This document shows positions 24,078 to 35,738 of a DNA stretch of 64,000 nucleotides, in pieces. The translations under genes were made by a program, and so were the position numbers. The DNA comes from Hevea brasiliensis (taxonomy: Eukaryota; Streptophyta; Magnoliopsida; Malpighiales; Euphorbiaceae): NCBI RefSeq assembly GCF_030052815.1, contig NC_079496.1, positions 1,860,001 through 1,924,000 of the forward strand. Reading direction: 5' to 3'. A model generated the notes under the pieces. The model did no database searches and had not been told where the DNA came from. It was given only the letters and a program-made list of their open reading frames with translations. Position 1 is the first letter of the stretch; the number at the start of each line of letters is the position of its first letter.

Positions 24078-25130
24078 CTTGCATGTAATACTGTAGAGAG
24101 GACAAAAAAAAAAAAAAGAAGGTGGTGATTATCGTGGAAAGAATCTGGATTTTGATTCAGTCTTGCCATTTTGAGCTTTCGAAGTATTGAGAAACTTTAG
24201 AAACCAGTTTTCTGAAGTATTTCATGAAAAGGAGCTCTGAATCCTGAAATTTTCATTTTAGTGCCTGTGCACCACCCTCTGAAAACATCTTCACTCCGCC
24301 TCATTCCCACCACTCTAGTATCTATGTATCATCTTCAGAGTTCAACTTCGTTCCGACCTATTCCCATTGCTTCGGGTAAGTTCGAGTCCTTCGGCCGTTA
24401 ACTTTCACCTCTGCAAAATTTGTGGATACCGGAGTCAGCTCATCTGTCTCCTCAATTTCCCACAGGTAAGCGTCTAAACTATTATTTTGTCGAATATCCT
24501 TGTTTCATTTTCTCTAGTTTTCTTTTAAAATTTCTTTTACATCCAGTCGCACTAAATCTCAAAATAGATTATCTAGGCCAATAGTTATTTCCTGCGTCTT
24601 CTTTTATTTCATTCATAAATTTCATTTATTGTCACTTAGTTTTCATTCCTTTCGAGAGTATACGTTCGAGTCATAGACAACTTGTAAATACTCTAAAGAA
24701 TATAGACCATGGTATTTTAACATGAGAGTTTTGGGTTGGGACAAATAAAAAAAATGATAAAGAAAGATAGGTGTAACAAAAGGTCGAATAGATTAGAAAC
24801 AAGAATAAGTCAAATAAACAAGTTATGAGATCGGGCCTCGGAACGAACTCAGCCGATAAGACGATAGATCAGAAATAAAATAAGTTCAGATCCCGAGCAA
24901 GCAACTAAAAAGAGATCGGATCAAAGAGTTCAGATAAGACAATCACGTAGAAGATCGGCGAAGAGTTCGGTCTTGCATCCACTATGTAGTTATAAGTTCC
25001 CGTAGGCTGGGAAAAGCTTTACACGGGTTTTCCTGTGCCTTCGGTACTTCATTCCCACACAAAAAGGAGTCAAGAAGGACCCTTTACCAAAATCCTTAGT
25101 TCTAAGTTCTTACAGAATGCCATTCTAATA

Positions 25131-25520
25131 AACACATTAAGAGTTCGGGGGAGAGTTCTTACCCGAACTCAGTCTAATTTTTAAACGTAAACACATTAAG
25201 AGTTCGGGGGAGAGTTCTTACCCAAACTCAGTTTAATTTTTAACGTAAACACATTAAGAGTTCGGGGGAGAGTTCTTACCTGAACTCAGTTTAATCTTTA
25301 ACGGAATATATTAAGAGATAGAGGAAGAATTCTTACCCGAGTTCTCAATTAAAATTCTTAACACTAAGAGATCGGGGGAGAGTTCTTACCCGAATTCTTA
25401 GTCAAAATCGTAATAAAATATGTGGAGATCGGGGGAGAGTTCTTACCCGAAATTTTCCGCTTAAATTTTAACAGAATACATTAAGAGATCAGGAGAGAGT
25501 TCTTACTTGAATTCTCTTAG
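25131..25520. repeat. Tandem array, seven units of about 58 bp, in the LTR leader
   Basis: Units start near 25132, 25191, 25249, 25307, 25363, 25418 and 25477. Each contains a form of ttaagagttcgggggagagt followed by tcttacccgaa. The first three are most alike; later ones diverge and swap agttcgg for agatcgg. Confidence 0.9.
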
Positions 25521-25952
25521 CTTAAATCCAAACTAAAAAATCACAACTTCAATATTCGAATTAACCCCCAATAAAATTCATTACACAACACCTATTCACC
25601 GAAGGGTCATCTCATGTACTCATGTTCTTGAGCAACCATAAATAGTAAAATATCAAATATTCCTTTTATCCGCATAAAGGATTAACATCATCATTCTAAC
25701 TCTAAATTATCAATTTATAAAGAGCATAATATTAAACCTATTTACCTTTGTAGAGGGACGAGGAGGGATGCCTAACACCTTTTGCACCTGTATACGAACT
25801 CCGAACTTAGAATCTTTTTTTTTCAAAGTGGATTTTAATTTTTTAAAAAATAATTTTCTTTAATTTTTCTTAAAATTAAATTGGCAAACTCCTCACTTTT
25901 CTCACTTCGGTGAGAATTCATTCGGCAATCGCAAAACCTTTGCTACATAGCA

Positions 25953-27151
25953 TACAAGTATAATGAAAATTCAATACTAAGTTCACGTCCAAGGAAGAAA
26001 AGAAAATCTGAAAAATCATGGAGCTTTGACGAAGCATGCAAATGGAAAAAGACAAGCAAAAAGGCTGCATTATGGGACACTGATACTGAAGCAGAACATT
26101 AGTAAAGTGGAGAACTCAATTGACTTTGGGTCATCGGGAGGGTGCAATGTCCTTGAGATCCCCGTGAAGGCTCAAAGAAAGAGTTTATGCCACATGGCGA
26201 AATTCAGTTCTACATGCATTTAGGGTTCAGGGGCTTGTAATTTTGCTGTCAAGATAAGGACCCAACAGAATAAAGGATCAGAAGTGTTTGTACCATTGCC
26301 ATTTCTTCAAAGAAACTTCACAGTATTTCAAATTTTGATTCCAAATTGAGTGTCTGAGTTTAAAATCCATGTCAATTGAGATTAACAGGTTTTAAAATGT
26401 TGGAAATACAACCTTCAACAGATAATTGGTATCAAAGTTGATTTCTTTTTTAATAAATTCCAGATCTATTTTACCATATAAATAATTTGTATGTACCCCT
26501 TTTGAATTCAGCCAAAATATGAATTGAAAGCAAATTAAGCAGGCTCTTCTATGGGCCTGTTCTAAATTAGCACTGCCATAAACTCTTCCCCTACATGAAC
26601 ATGAATACAATTAATGACTTCATGGGTTTGCTAATCTGTTATTAGAGTATAGCCGTTAGTGGAGAAAATTCTTGTCTGATCTCTCCTAAACTCAATTTGC
26701 CATAACAGATCTATGACAAATGGAGTCTAAATAGAAAAAAAAATCCAACAAGTCCTAATTTTCAAGACATGCTTCCCTGGTTAGGGTTCATCCCAATATA
26801 CAGGATACCTGCATCTTATCTTCCTTAAAATTATAATTTTTTTAAAGTAATTAAATTTTAAACTCGAAACCTCATAAATAATTACCTTTAAATTTTCATA
26901 CCATTAAAAATCAATAAGATAATATTGTAAGTAAAATTGAAAGTTGAAAATCTCATAGCAAAAGAAAGAAGAAAGACAATAACAAAGGACTAGGAAGTGA
27001 GATATATTTCTAGTTATAGTTTTGATGGAAGAACACATCATAGCAAAAAGTTCAAAACAAACTATCTTATAAGCTGCCCAAAAGGGACTAGAGTGAACAC
27101 TACCACAAACCACAAACCACAAACCTTGTGGGTTGTGGCCTTCTTCTACTT
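25953..27151. other. Spacer downstream of SAG21
   Basis: No gene, RNA or mobile element recognised. It holds the 3' flank of the minus-strand SAG21 gene. Small open frames at 26026-26223 and 26392-26610 show no family features. Confidence 0.55.
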
Positions 27152-27781
27152 CTAGTTTGGCCTAACCCTGTGGTTCAATAGCATTTCTCGAAGCTCAGCT
27201 GGGTCGATCTCAGAACCACAATTAGCTGGCCTGTAGTACCCTGTGATGGGATCTGGAGCCCATGCAGATGAGGCCCCTGAATCTTCTTTAATCACACCCC
27301 TTTCTTGCACTTTCCTCACCATACCACTCCTTGACCCTCCCCTACCAAACACTGCCTCTTGTGGCGCAGCCGCATAGCTCCTCCTGATTCACATTAATCT
27401 ACTGTTAATATTAACAAACTGGGAAAAAGAAATGCTTTTGCAATCTGCAAAATTGATTAACGGAAGCAAAGGTGATGGAAAATAGCCAAATAGGCATAGT
27501 CATGCTCAATCAATTCAAATTCAAAAATCCTTTTCTTTCTTAAATCTTAATCATGCAAAAAGTTCAAAAACAACATCTTCCCATGGCTAATAGAACAAGA
27601 AAATTACAAGAACTTTCCTTTTCCCATATTTTTCTGTAAAGAAAAACAAAATCTAGATATATGTATCAAGAACATGAAAAATCCAGAAGAGAAAAGAGCA
27701 AGAGCAGTTATATGCTCACCGAAAGATAGAAAGGGAAAGACCATCAACGAGAAGCTTAACACTGGAGGGAAAGCGAGCCAT
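27152..27781 (-). CDS. SAG21: SAG21/LEA5-like late embryogenesis abundant protein (LEA_3)
   Basis: Stress- and senescence-induced small LEA protein; family members are reported in mitochondria and linked to oxidative-stress tolerance. Two exons, 27720-27781 and 27152-27383, join at CG|G into 97 residues, the usual size. The N-terminus MARFPSSVKLLVDGL is Arg/Ser/hydrophobic, like a mitochondrial presequence, followed by RRSYAAAP. The diagnostic LEA_3 core is present as WAPDPITGYYRPANC and EIDPAELREMLL. A TATA box lies at 27999-28006, and a (TA)n/(GA)n microsatellite fills the leader just before the ATG. The frame is intact and splice sites are canonical. Confidence 0.93.
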
Positions 27782-27789
27782 TTTTTATT

Positions 27790-27792
<3 letters not shown>

Positions 27793-27835
<43 letters not shown>

Positions 27836-27854
27836 AGAGAGAGAGAGAGAGAGA
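27793..27854. repeat. Compound (TA)20 (GA)10 microsatellite in the SAG21 leader
   Basis: TA repeats at 27793-27832 and GA repeats at 27835-27854. They lie about 12 bases before the SAG21 start codon, inside the likely 5' untranslated region. They are probably length-variable. Confidence 0.9.
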
Positions 27855-27998
27855 AGGTGATACTGCAAAGAAGCTAGTTATTCTTCTGAGAAATGAATTC
27901 TCAAGAAGAGCACTTCTTCTGCAGCACCTTGCCAGCGGCTCGCTCTCGCTGCTCAGGTGGTGCTGATGGCGAAGGTAGAAGACTAGGGTAAGGGCGTG

Positions 27999-28006
27999 TT
28001 TATATA
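27999..28006 (-). promoter_or_regulatory. SAG21 TATA box
   Basis: The minus strand reads TATATAAA, about 220 bp before the ATG and just beyond the leader microsatellite. Confidence 0.6.
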
Positions 28007-28039
28007 GGAACGGTTCCACGCCTTTGGTAAACACTTTTT

Positions 28040-29690
28040 TCCCCCTTAACTGTGTATACAGTTAGTAGGTTAATATTAATAAAAAGAATAGACTAACACC
28101 ATGTTCCACAATGATTATTAATCCAACATTTAATATTTTAATTAGAGTCAAAATATTATATCTTTTATTTATATTATTTAATAATATAATATTTATATTA
28201 ATTTTTAAAAATTAAAAAAATAATTAATAAAAAGTTATTTCTTTGAATTTTTAAATGTTTAGAGAGTATTTTAATTAATAAAATTTTATTATTATCTTTA
28301 ATGGTTAATTTAATAACTATTTTTATTGAACAATACTTTCTATTAACAATTAATATTTAATAGCTAGTAAAACAATCGATAACTACTAAAATAGTTAATA
28401 GCTATTAAAATAATTAATATTATTTAAAAGTAAATTATAAATAATTTATTTAATTTTTTTTAATAACAATAAAAAAAGTGAAGACTCACATTTAAATATA
28501 TTAAATAAGTAATATACAGATAATTCACTTAAAAATTAATTAATAAAAGACTATTTGATTAAATTAAAAGAAGATTGAATTTTGATAAAGATTTAAGATT
28601 ACTCAATCTTATCACTTTATACGTGTCTTGGGCTATCTATTGTGGAATTATTCAATAGACTTTGCACTCAATTATAAATTATCTTTGCATGATGGTGCTT
28701 GGATTAGGACAAATTTAGGTATAGAAATAACAGGCATGTGAGAGTACATTGAAAGTGGATGGACGATAGAGAGTGCACATGATTAGGGAGGTGGAGGGGT
28801 GTTATTTGCTTACTTCTAGGTAACGTCTCTAGTGGGTTCTAGTTTTGAAGGTTGAGGATTCAAGGCAAGGTCCGTCCATGAGTGGCCACGATAATTTGCG
28901 ACTTTGGCGTGATTGTCAATATTAGTGCCACGCCAACCCCACCTTCTCCCTTGTCATTTACCATACTGTCTTGGATTTTCAACCTTTGAGTCATTTGACA
29001 AGTGTCCTTTTTCTCACTCCTTTGATCATCGCGGACGGCTTCAAAATTGTTATCCCTTTAGCCTTCGATTCCTACATGATAACAATCCATTGGTTTTAGA
29101 AACTAGAGTTGGTTTATGAAGCCATCCTCTATTCCACAATTTCATCATAAAAAGGGGACTCTCTAGTCTCTCCAAGCTATCCAAGCCACCCATGGGACTA
29201 CTAATTCATTTGAAAATCCAAGAAACACTCTAGATGTTTTCTGCTTACGTATAGAGAGATTTTTAAGCCATGTTAATAGGAGGTGTAATAAAGCAGCCCA
29301 TAGTTTAACCATGAAAGAAAGCCTTGCATAATGAAATTTTCTTTTATGACCCCCTGTCTCGAGTGAACTTTGTAATTGGCTCTATGCATGCTTCGTTACA
29401 GTATCAATGAAATTACAACCTTTAAAGAGAAAACCTTAACTCAAGGTTGGAAAATGCTGGTTTTTAAACCTTGAAAAACCTTGCATTACTTTAATAAATC
29501 TCTTTCCAAACAAAGGTTTAGACACTCAGCAGCTATTGTTCCAAATTCTAACAAGCTAATAACTAATCAAAATCCATGTGCATGAAAACAGAAAGCAGGC
29601 TAGAATACTATATCAAATGCAGCCACAAGGCAAAAGTAGCTAGCAGCAAAAGATCAATGTTCCTTCCTATATTAGGGATGACGAATGCTA
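28040..29690. other. Spacer upstream of SAG21
   Basis: Strongly AT-rich to about 28560, then more balanced. No gene recognised. It may hold distal SAG21 promoter sequence. Confidence 0.5.
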
Positions 29691-32600
29691 TTATGGATAA
29701 TATACCAACTCAACTCAACTCAACTCAACTAAGCCTTTATCCCAAAAATTTGGGGTCGGCTATATGGATTCGCTTTTTCCACTCTGAACGATTTTGGGTT
29801 AAATCCTCAGAAATGTGTAATGCTTCTAAGTCGCATACTACTCTCCTCCAAGTCAATTTAGGTCCTACCCCTTTTTTTCTTTCTATCCTCTAGCCTAATG
29901 TGCTCTACTTGTCTAACTGGAGCCTCCGTATGTCTACGCTTCACATGACCAAACCACCTCAATCTCCCTTCTCTCAACTTATCTTCAATTGGCACCACTC
30001 CTACCTTTTCTCTAATACTTTCATTACGGACTTTATCTAGTCTAATATGGCCACTCATCCACCTTAACATTCTCATCTCTGCAACTCTTATCTTAGATGC
30101 GTAGGACTCTTTCAGTGCCCAACACTCACTACCATATAGCATAGCCCGTGTATGGTAAAATTTTCCTTTTAATTTATTGGGAATCTTACGATCACATAAA
30201 ACTCCGTGCACGTCTCCACTTCAACCATCCCGCTTTAATCCTATGACTAACATCCTCCTCACATCCCCATCTACTTGAAGGTGAGCCTAGATATTTAAAG
30301 TGATTACTTTGGGACAGTGCCACTCCATTCAAACTAACTCCTTCCCTATCACTTTGGCCTTCTATGAACTTGCAATGCATGTTTTCTGTCTTAGTTCTAC
30401 TTAACTTAAAACCCTTTGACTCTTGAGTACTTCTCCAAATTTCTAGCTTCCTATTGACTCCTTATCGTGTCTCATCTATCATAAAAAAAAAATACGCAAA
30501 AATAATTCACCAAGGAATACTATCTTTAATAGTTTTACACAATTCATCTAAAACTAATGTAAAAAGATAAGGGTTTATGGTGATCCTTGGTGTAATCCAA
30601 TTGAGATCGAAAAATCTCTTGTGTCCCCTCACAATATTAGTTGCTCCTTCATACATATCTTTCAATACTTGTATATACCTAATAGATATCCTCTTTTGTT
30701 CTAACGCATTCCACAAGACCTCTCTTGGAACACTATCATAAGCCTTCTCCAAATCAATAAAAACCATGTGTAGATCTTTCTTCCCATCTCTATATTTCTC
30801 CATCAAGCTTCTAATGAGAAAGATCGCTTCCATAGTTGAACGACTGGGCATGAAACCAAATTGATTGAGAGAGATAGAAGTATCATGACGTGTCGATGCT
30901 CCACAACTCTCTCCCACAACTTCATAGTATGGCTCATGAGTTTAATTCCTATAGTTTGAGCAACTGTATGTCTCCTTATTTTTAAAAATAGGTACTAAAA
31001 TACTCTTCCTCCATTCATCGGGCATTTTCTTTGAGTTTAGGATCTTATTAAATAATTTAGTTAACCATGCCACTCCCATATCTCCCAAATACTTCCACAC
31101 TTCAATTGGTATTTCATCGGGTCCACAGGCTTTACCTACTTTCATTCTCTTAAGTGCTTCCTTTACTTCTAAAGATCTAATCCTTCTAGTATAATTTACA
31201 TTCTTTTCTATTGTTCTATAATCTATATTCACGCTATTTCCATTTTGACTATTATTAAAGAGATCATTAAAATAATTTCTCCATCTTTCTTTAATGTCCT
31301 CATCTTTCACCAACACTTTTCCTTCTTTATCCTTAATGCACCTAACTTGATTGAGATCTTGACATTTCCTTTCTCTACTCCTTGCTAATCTATAAATTTC
31401 TTTCTCCCTTCTTTAGTTCCAAGTTTCTCATATAACTTTTCAAAGGGCTCTTGCTTGGCTAATCGCCTTTTTGCCTCTATCTTTAATATCTTGTATTGTT
31501 AATATGCCTCATTATTATCACATTTAGGTAATTTATTATACCATTCCCTTTTTCTCGTCTCTGCCTTTTGTACTTCCTCATTCCACGACCATCTCTCTTT
31601 TGAGTGTGGTCCATGTCCTTTATACTCCCCAAGTACTTTTCTAGCTACTTCTCTAATCTTTGATGCCATCTGTATCCACATATCATTGGCCTCCATATTT
31701 AGCTTCCATACTTGGACTCAAGAAGCTCATTTTGAACTTCACTTGCTTTACTCCTTTGAACTCCCACCACTTTGTTCGAGCTACACTATTTCTTCCGACC
31801 TTACTTGAATTGTTCCTAAACTTGACATCCAAGACCACCAACCTATGTTGACTTGTTAAAGCTTCTCTGGAATGACCTTGCAATCCTTGCATAGAGCTCT
31901 ATTTGTCTTTCTGGTTAAGAGAAAGTCGATTTGGCTTCTATGTTGCCTACTTTTGAAAGTCACTAAATGTGACTCTCTTTTTATAAAGTAGGTATTTGCT
32001 AGTATCAAGTTGTATGCCATAGCAAAATCTAGGATGCTTTTTCCCTCCTTATTTCGCCTGTCAAAACCAAAATCTCCATGAACATTCTCATAACCTTACT
32101 TATCACTATCAACATGTCCATTCAAATTTCCACCAATGAAAACATTCTCTTCATTTGGTATGCTTTGCATTAAATCATTCATATCTTCCCAAAACCTCTG
32201 TTTACTCTCCTAGTCCTATTTGTGGGGCATAAGCACAAACTATAATTATTGTATATCCGTCTACTACTAGCTTTACTATTATAATACTATCTCCTACACG
32301 TTTCACATCTACTCTGCGTCTTTCAATGTCTATGATTATACCCACTGTTCTTGTTTCTCTCCTTAGAAACCACAATTTGTACTGAATTACCCACTTCCTT
32401 ACTTTTCTCTCCTACCCATTTAGTCTCCTGAATGCAAGCAATATTCACCATTCTCCTTTCCAAGGTATCCACAAGCTCCATTAATTTTCCTGTAAGTGAT
32501 CCAACATTCCAAGTACCAACCCTGATCCTCCTCCTATCCTGCTCCTTCCTAATTGGTCTCCTTCTATGATATCTTCTATTATTTTCTATGTCTATCTTGT

Positions 32601-32916
32601 GTTCTATTCCACTATTTGTTCTATTATCTGTCTTATGGACTAACTTCTTTACCCACACCGTCCATGATGTGGGAACCCTTGCTCACTTAACACCACACAT
32701 GGCGTCGCTGAACGCCCTACACCCTTGCATATTTATCACTACACCCGGCGCGTCGTTAGTAGAGGACGCCCCAACGTTTATATCATTTGAATCCATATCA
32801 TAGGGTGTGACGAAATTTTTACGCTGGTTGTCACCTACCGCAACCCTCCTCCTTTATCCGGGCTTGGGACCGGCTAAGCGCAAACTACTTAGGCGGAGTT
32901 ATGGATAATATACCAA
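29691..32916 (-). mobile_element. RTE-type LINE, copy 2, with perfect 18-bp target duplication
   Basis: The element is 29709-32898 on the minus strand, flanked by ttatggataatataccaa at 29691-29708 and 32899-32916 without mismatch. Its 3' end (left) is a (CTCAA)n tail. In element order: an N-terminal endonuclease beginning in 32323-32658 (RIRVGTWNVGSLTGKLMEL, then IACIQETKWVGEKSKEV), more endonuclease at 31683-31892, a linker, then reverse transcriptase at 30942-31316 (MKVGKACGPDEIPIEVWKYL) and 30507-30917 (HMVFIDLEKAYDSVPREVLW). A C-terminal segment lies at 29858-30211 (MLYGSECWALKESYASKIRV). Frameshifts and stops disable it. The length is near full for plant RTE elements. Confidence 0.92.
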
Positions 32917-33086
32917 TAATAAAAAAAAATAAAAAAAACTTGAACAAGGAAAATAGCTATGTCAAAATATCAATGTCTTAAAAAGTCCAAATAATTAAAT
33001 AAAAAACCTAGATCAAGTAAGAAATGTCACTCTGAAGAGGGAAAAAAAATTGAGATAGAGGCATGAAAAGGACAAGTAGATACATT

Positions 33087-34068
<982 letters not shown>

Positions 34069-34677
34069 TTTCTTCACTTCTCTTTAATTTGACTGCTATA
34101 TACACAGAAAACAGATGCGAAGATATAACAAAACAGACACATAAATATGCATACACCTACAGACACAGAGAGAGAGATATAGAGAGCCTTTTACCCGATT
34201 GGATAGAGACGTTAGGGTTTTGGAGCGCCGTAGCCGTGGAAGGGAAGGGAAAACGAGATTTGCAGTAAGGTGTTATATTGCCACTACAACAGTGCAACTG
34301 CAAGTTCACCCATTTGAATTGGGCCTCGTGACAGCCCTTGGGTACAGCTCCGCCCAACATTTCATAACATGGATTCTGCGAATTAAATTTAATTTAGAAG
34401 AAAAATTTTCTAGATTTACATAATTATCTCTCTTTTTTTTTTTTTAATTTCGTAATGTTATCATAATTTCAAGGATTAACTATAAATTATTCAACTATTA
34501 AAAGAAAGTTAAAAGGCTGACTAAAACGAAAATATTAAAATTTTAACTTTATCTATTTAATAAATTTATAAGGATGAAAGTATTAAAATTAAATAATGGA
34601 CAATTATGAAAACTAAAAAAGATTTAGCTTTTTTCTTACCGTTAAGTCACTTAAATACAATATTTGCAGTGGTTTTT

Positions 34678-34718
<41 letters not shown>

Positions 34719-35738
34719 CAGTGTTTTTGAAAATAATAAATTGGTTAAAAAAAGAGAGTTATGAAATGTTGAAAAATATACTTACAAACCACTTACAATT
34801 ATATAAACAATTGAGTTTCCCAAAAGAAAATATAAACAACTTGTTTTAAGAGAATAATCGTATTTAACGATTCGAATTAATTCTGAAGTTGCTTGAAAGC
34901 AAAAAACTAGACCTCATTTATTTTTGCAAAATTATGTGTTTGTGTGAACTAATTCAGTAAAGTATCATTGACACTTTTCCTTAACTAAAAGTAAAATCTT
35001 TGCAGTTTGTTTGAGTGGGAAGTTGTTTTCAGGTGTAAGTTTTTAAAATAATGAAGTTATTTAGAATAAAGCTTTCAAGGAATAAAATTTTTAAATCTCT
35101 AAAAATATTACTTTTTTTCATGCTCTAAATTAGTGAATTAAAATTTTTTTATTATTTTATTTTTTCTTATCTTACATTATTTTTATTTTAAAATCCGTAC
35201 ACTTTATTCAAATACACAGTTAATTATCAAAGGCAAGAATAAACTCTAATTCAGTAAAATCATTATTAAAGCTGTAAAATCTAGAATTTCAATTTCAATA
35301 GGAAAAAAAAAAATTGCGAAGTTAAAGGTATCACTGTATCAGGTTGGAATATCCAAGTTAAATATCATAGACAGGAATTATGAATCATCACACTACTTGA
35401 TCCATCAAAAGGAACGCACTAATACATAAATTCTTGGAAACAACTAATACAATCTCGTTCCCGAATTTGGGATTTTATGCTAGTTACATGGGGTGACGTA
35501 AAAATTTACATTCTTTTTGGTAGCTTCAAGATCACAAAACGACTCGGTATTTGATACATCATGCTACGTGCTTGTACAGAAACACGATTGTGTAGTTCCA
35601 TCCGATTCTGCTCTATCAATGTTGAGAAAGTTATATTTAACCCCATGTTCATTTATGTAGACCAACAAGAACCCCATTTGCCATGTTTTCATATGATATA
35701 TCACCAACCTGTGAAATACCGAAAAAGCAACATCACCA
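34069..35738. other. Spacer between eL22 and PRL1
   Basis: Holds the eL22 leader and promoter near 34069-34350, then AT-rich sequence with a (TA)16 microsatellite at 34684-34715. The PRL1 3' region is near 35400-35738. No additional gene seen. Confidence 0.5.
34684..34715. repeat. (TA)16 microsatellite
   Basis: Uninterrupted dinucleotide tract in the intergenic spacer. Confidence 0.9.

Larger units (their letters stand above)
19857..25952 (+). mobile_element. 6.1 kb solo LTR (Ogre/Tat-like Ty3/gypsy) with target duplication
   Basis: The element proper is 19862-25947 (6,086 bp). It starts TGTAGACACC and ends GCTACA, so TGTAG/CTACA are perfect short inverted termini. It is flanked by the 5 bp direct duplication tagca at 19857-19861 and 25948-25952. 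Only one LTR copy and no gag-pol is present, as expected after LTR-LTR recombination. A sense TATA box (ctataaata, 24069-24077) and the word gcctaacacctt near the 3' end (about 25770) are typical of long Tat/Ogre LTRs in my memory. The 4.2 kb before the TATA box (U3) carries an antisense gene-like unit; the leader side holds a 58-bp tandem array. Lineage is inferred from LTR size and termini, not from polymerase sequence. Confidence 0.8.

Noticed and set aside
25131..25520. Regularly spaced repeats considered as a CRISPR array
   Set aside because: The units are contiguous, diverging tandem repeats without unique spacers, in a plant LTR.
19862..25947. A complete non-autonomous LTR retrotransposon rather than a solo LTR
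   Set aside because: I find no second copy of the TGTAGACACC end, primer-binding site or internal region inside; one LTR with one target duplication is simpler.
34069..34077. Three-residue extension of eL22 starting at GTG
   Set aside because: The family start MSRGG at 34068 has a proper ATG.
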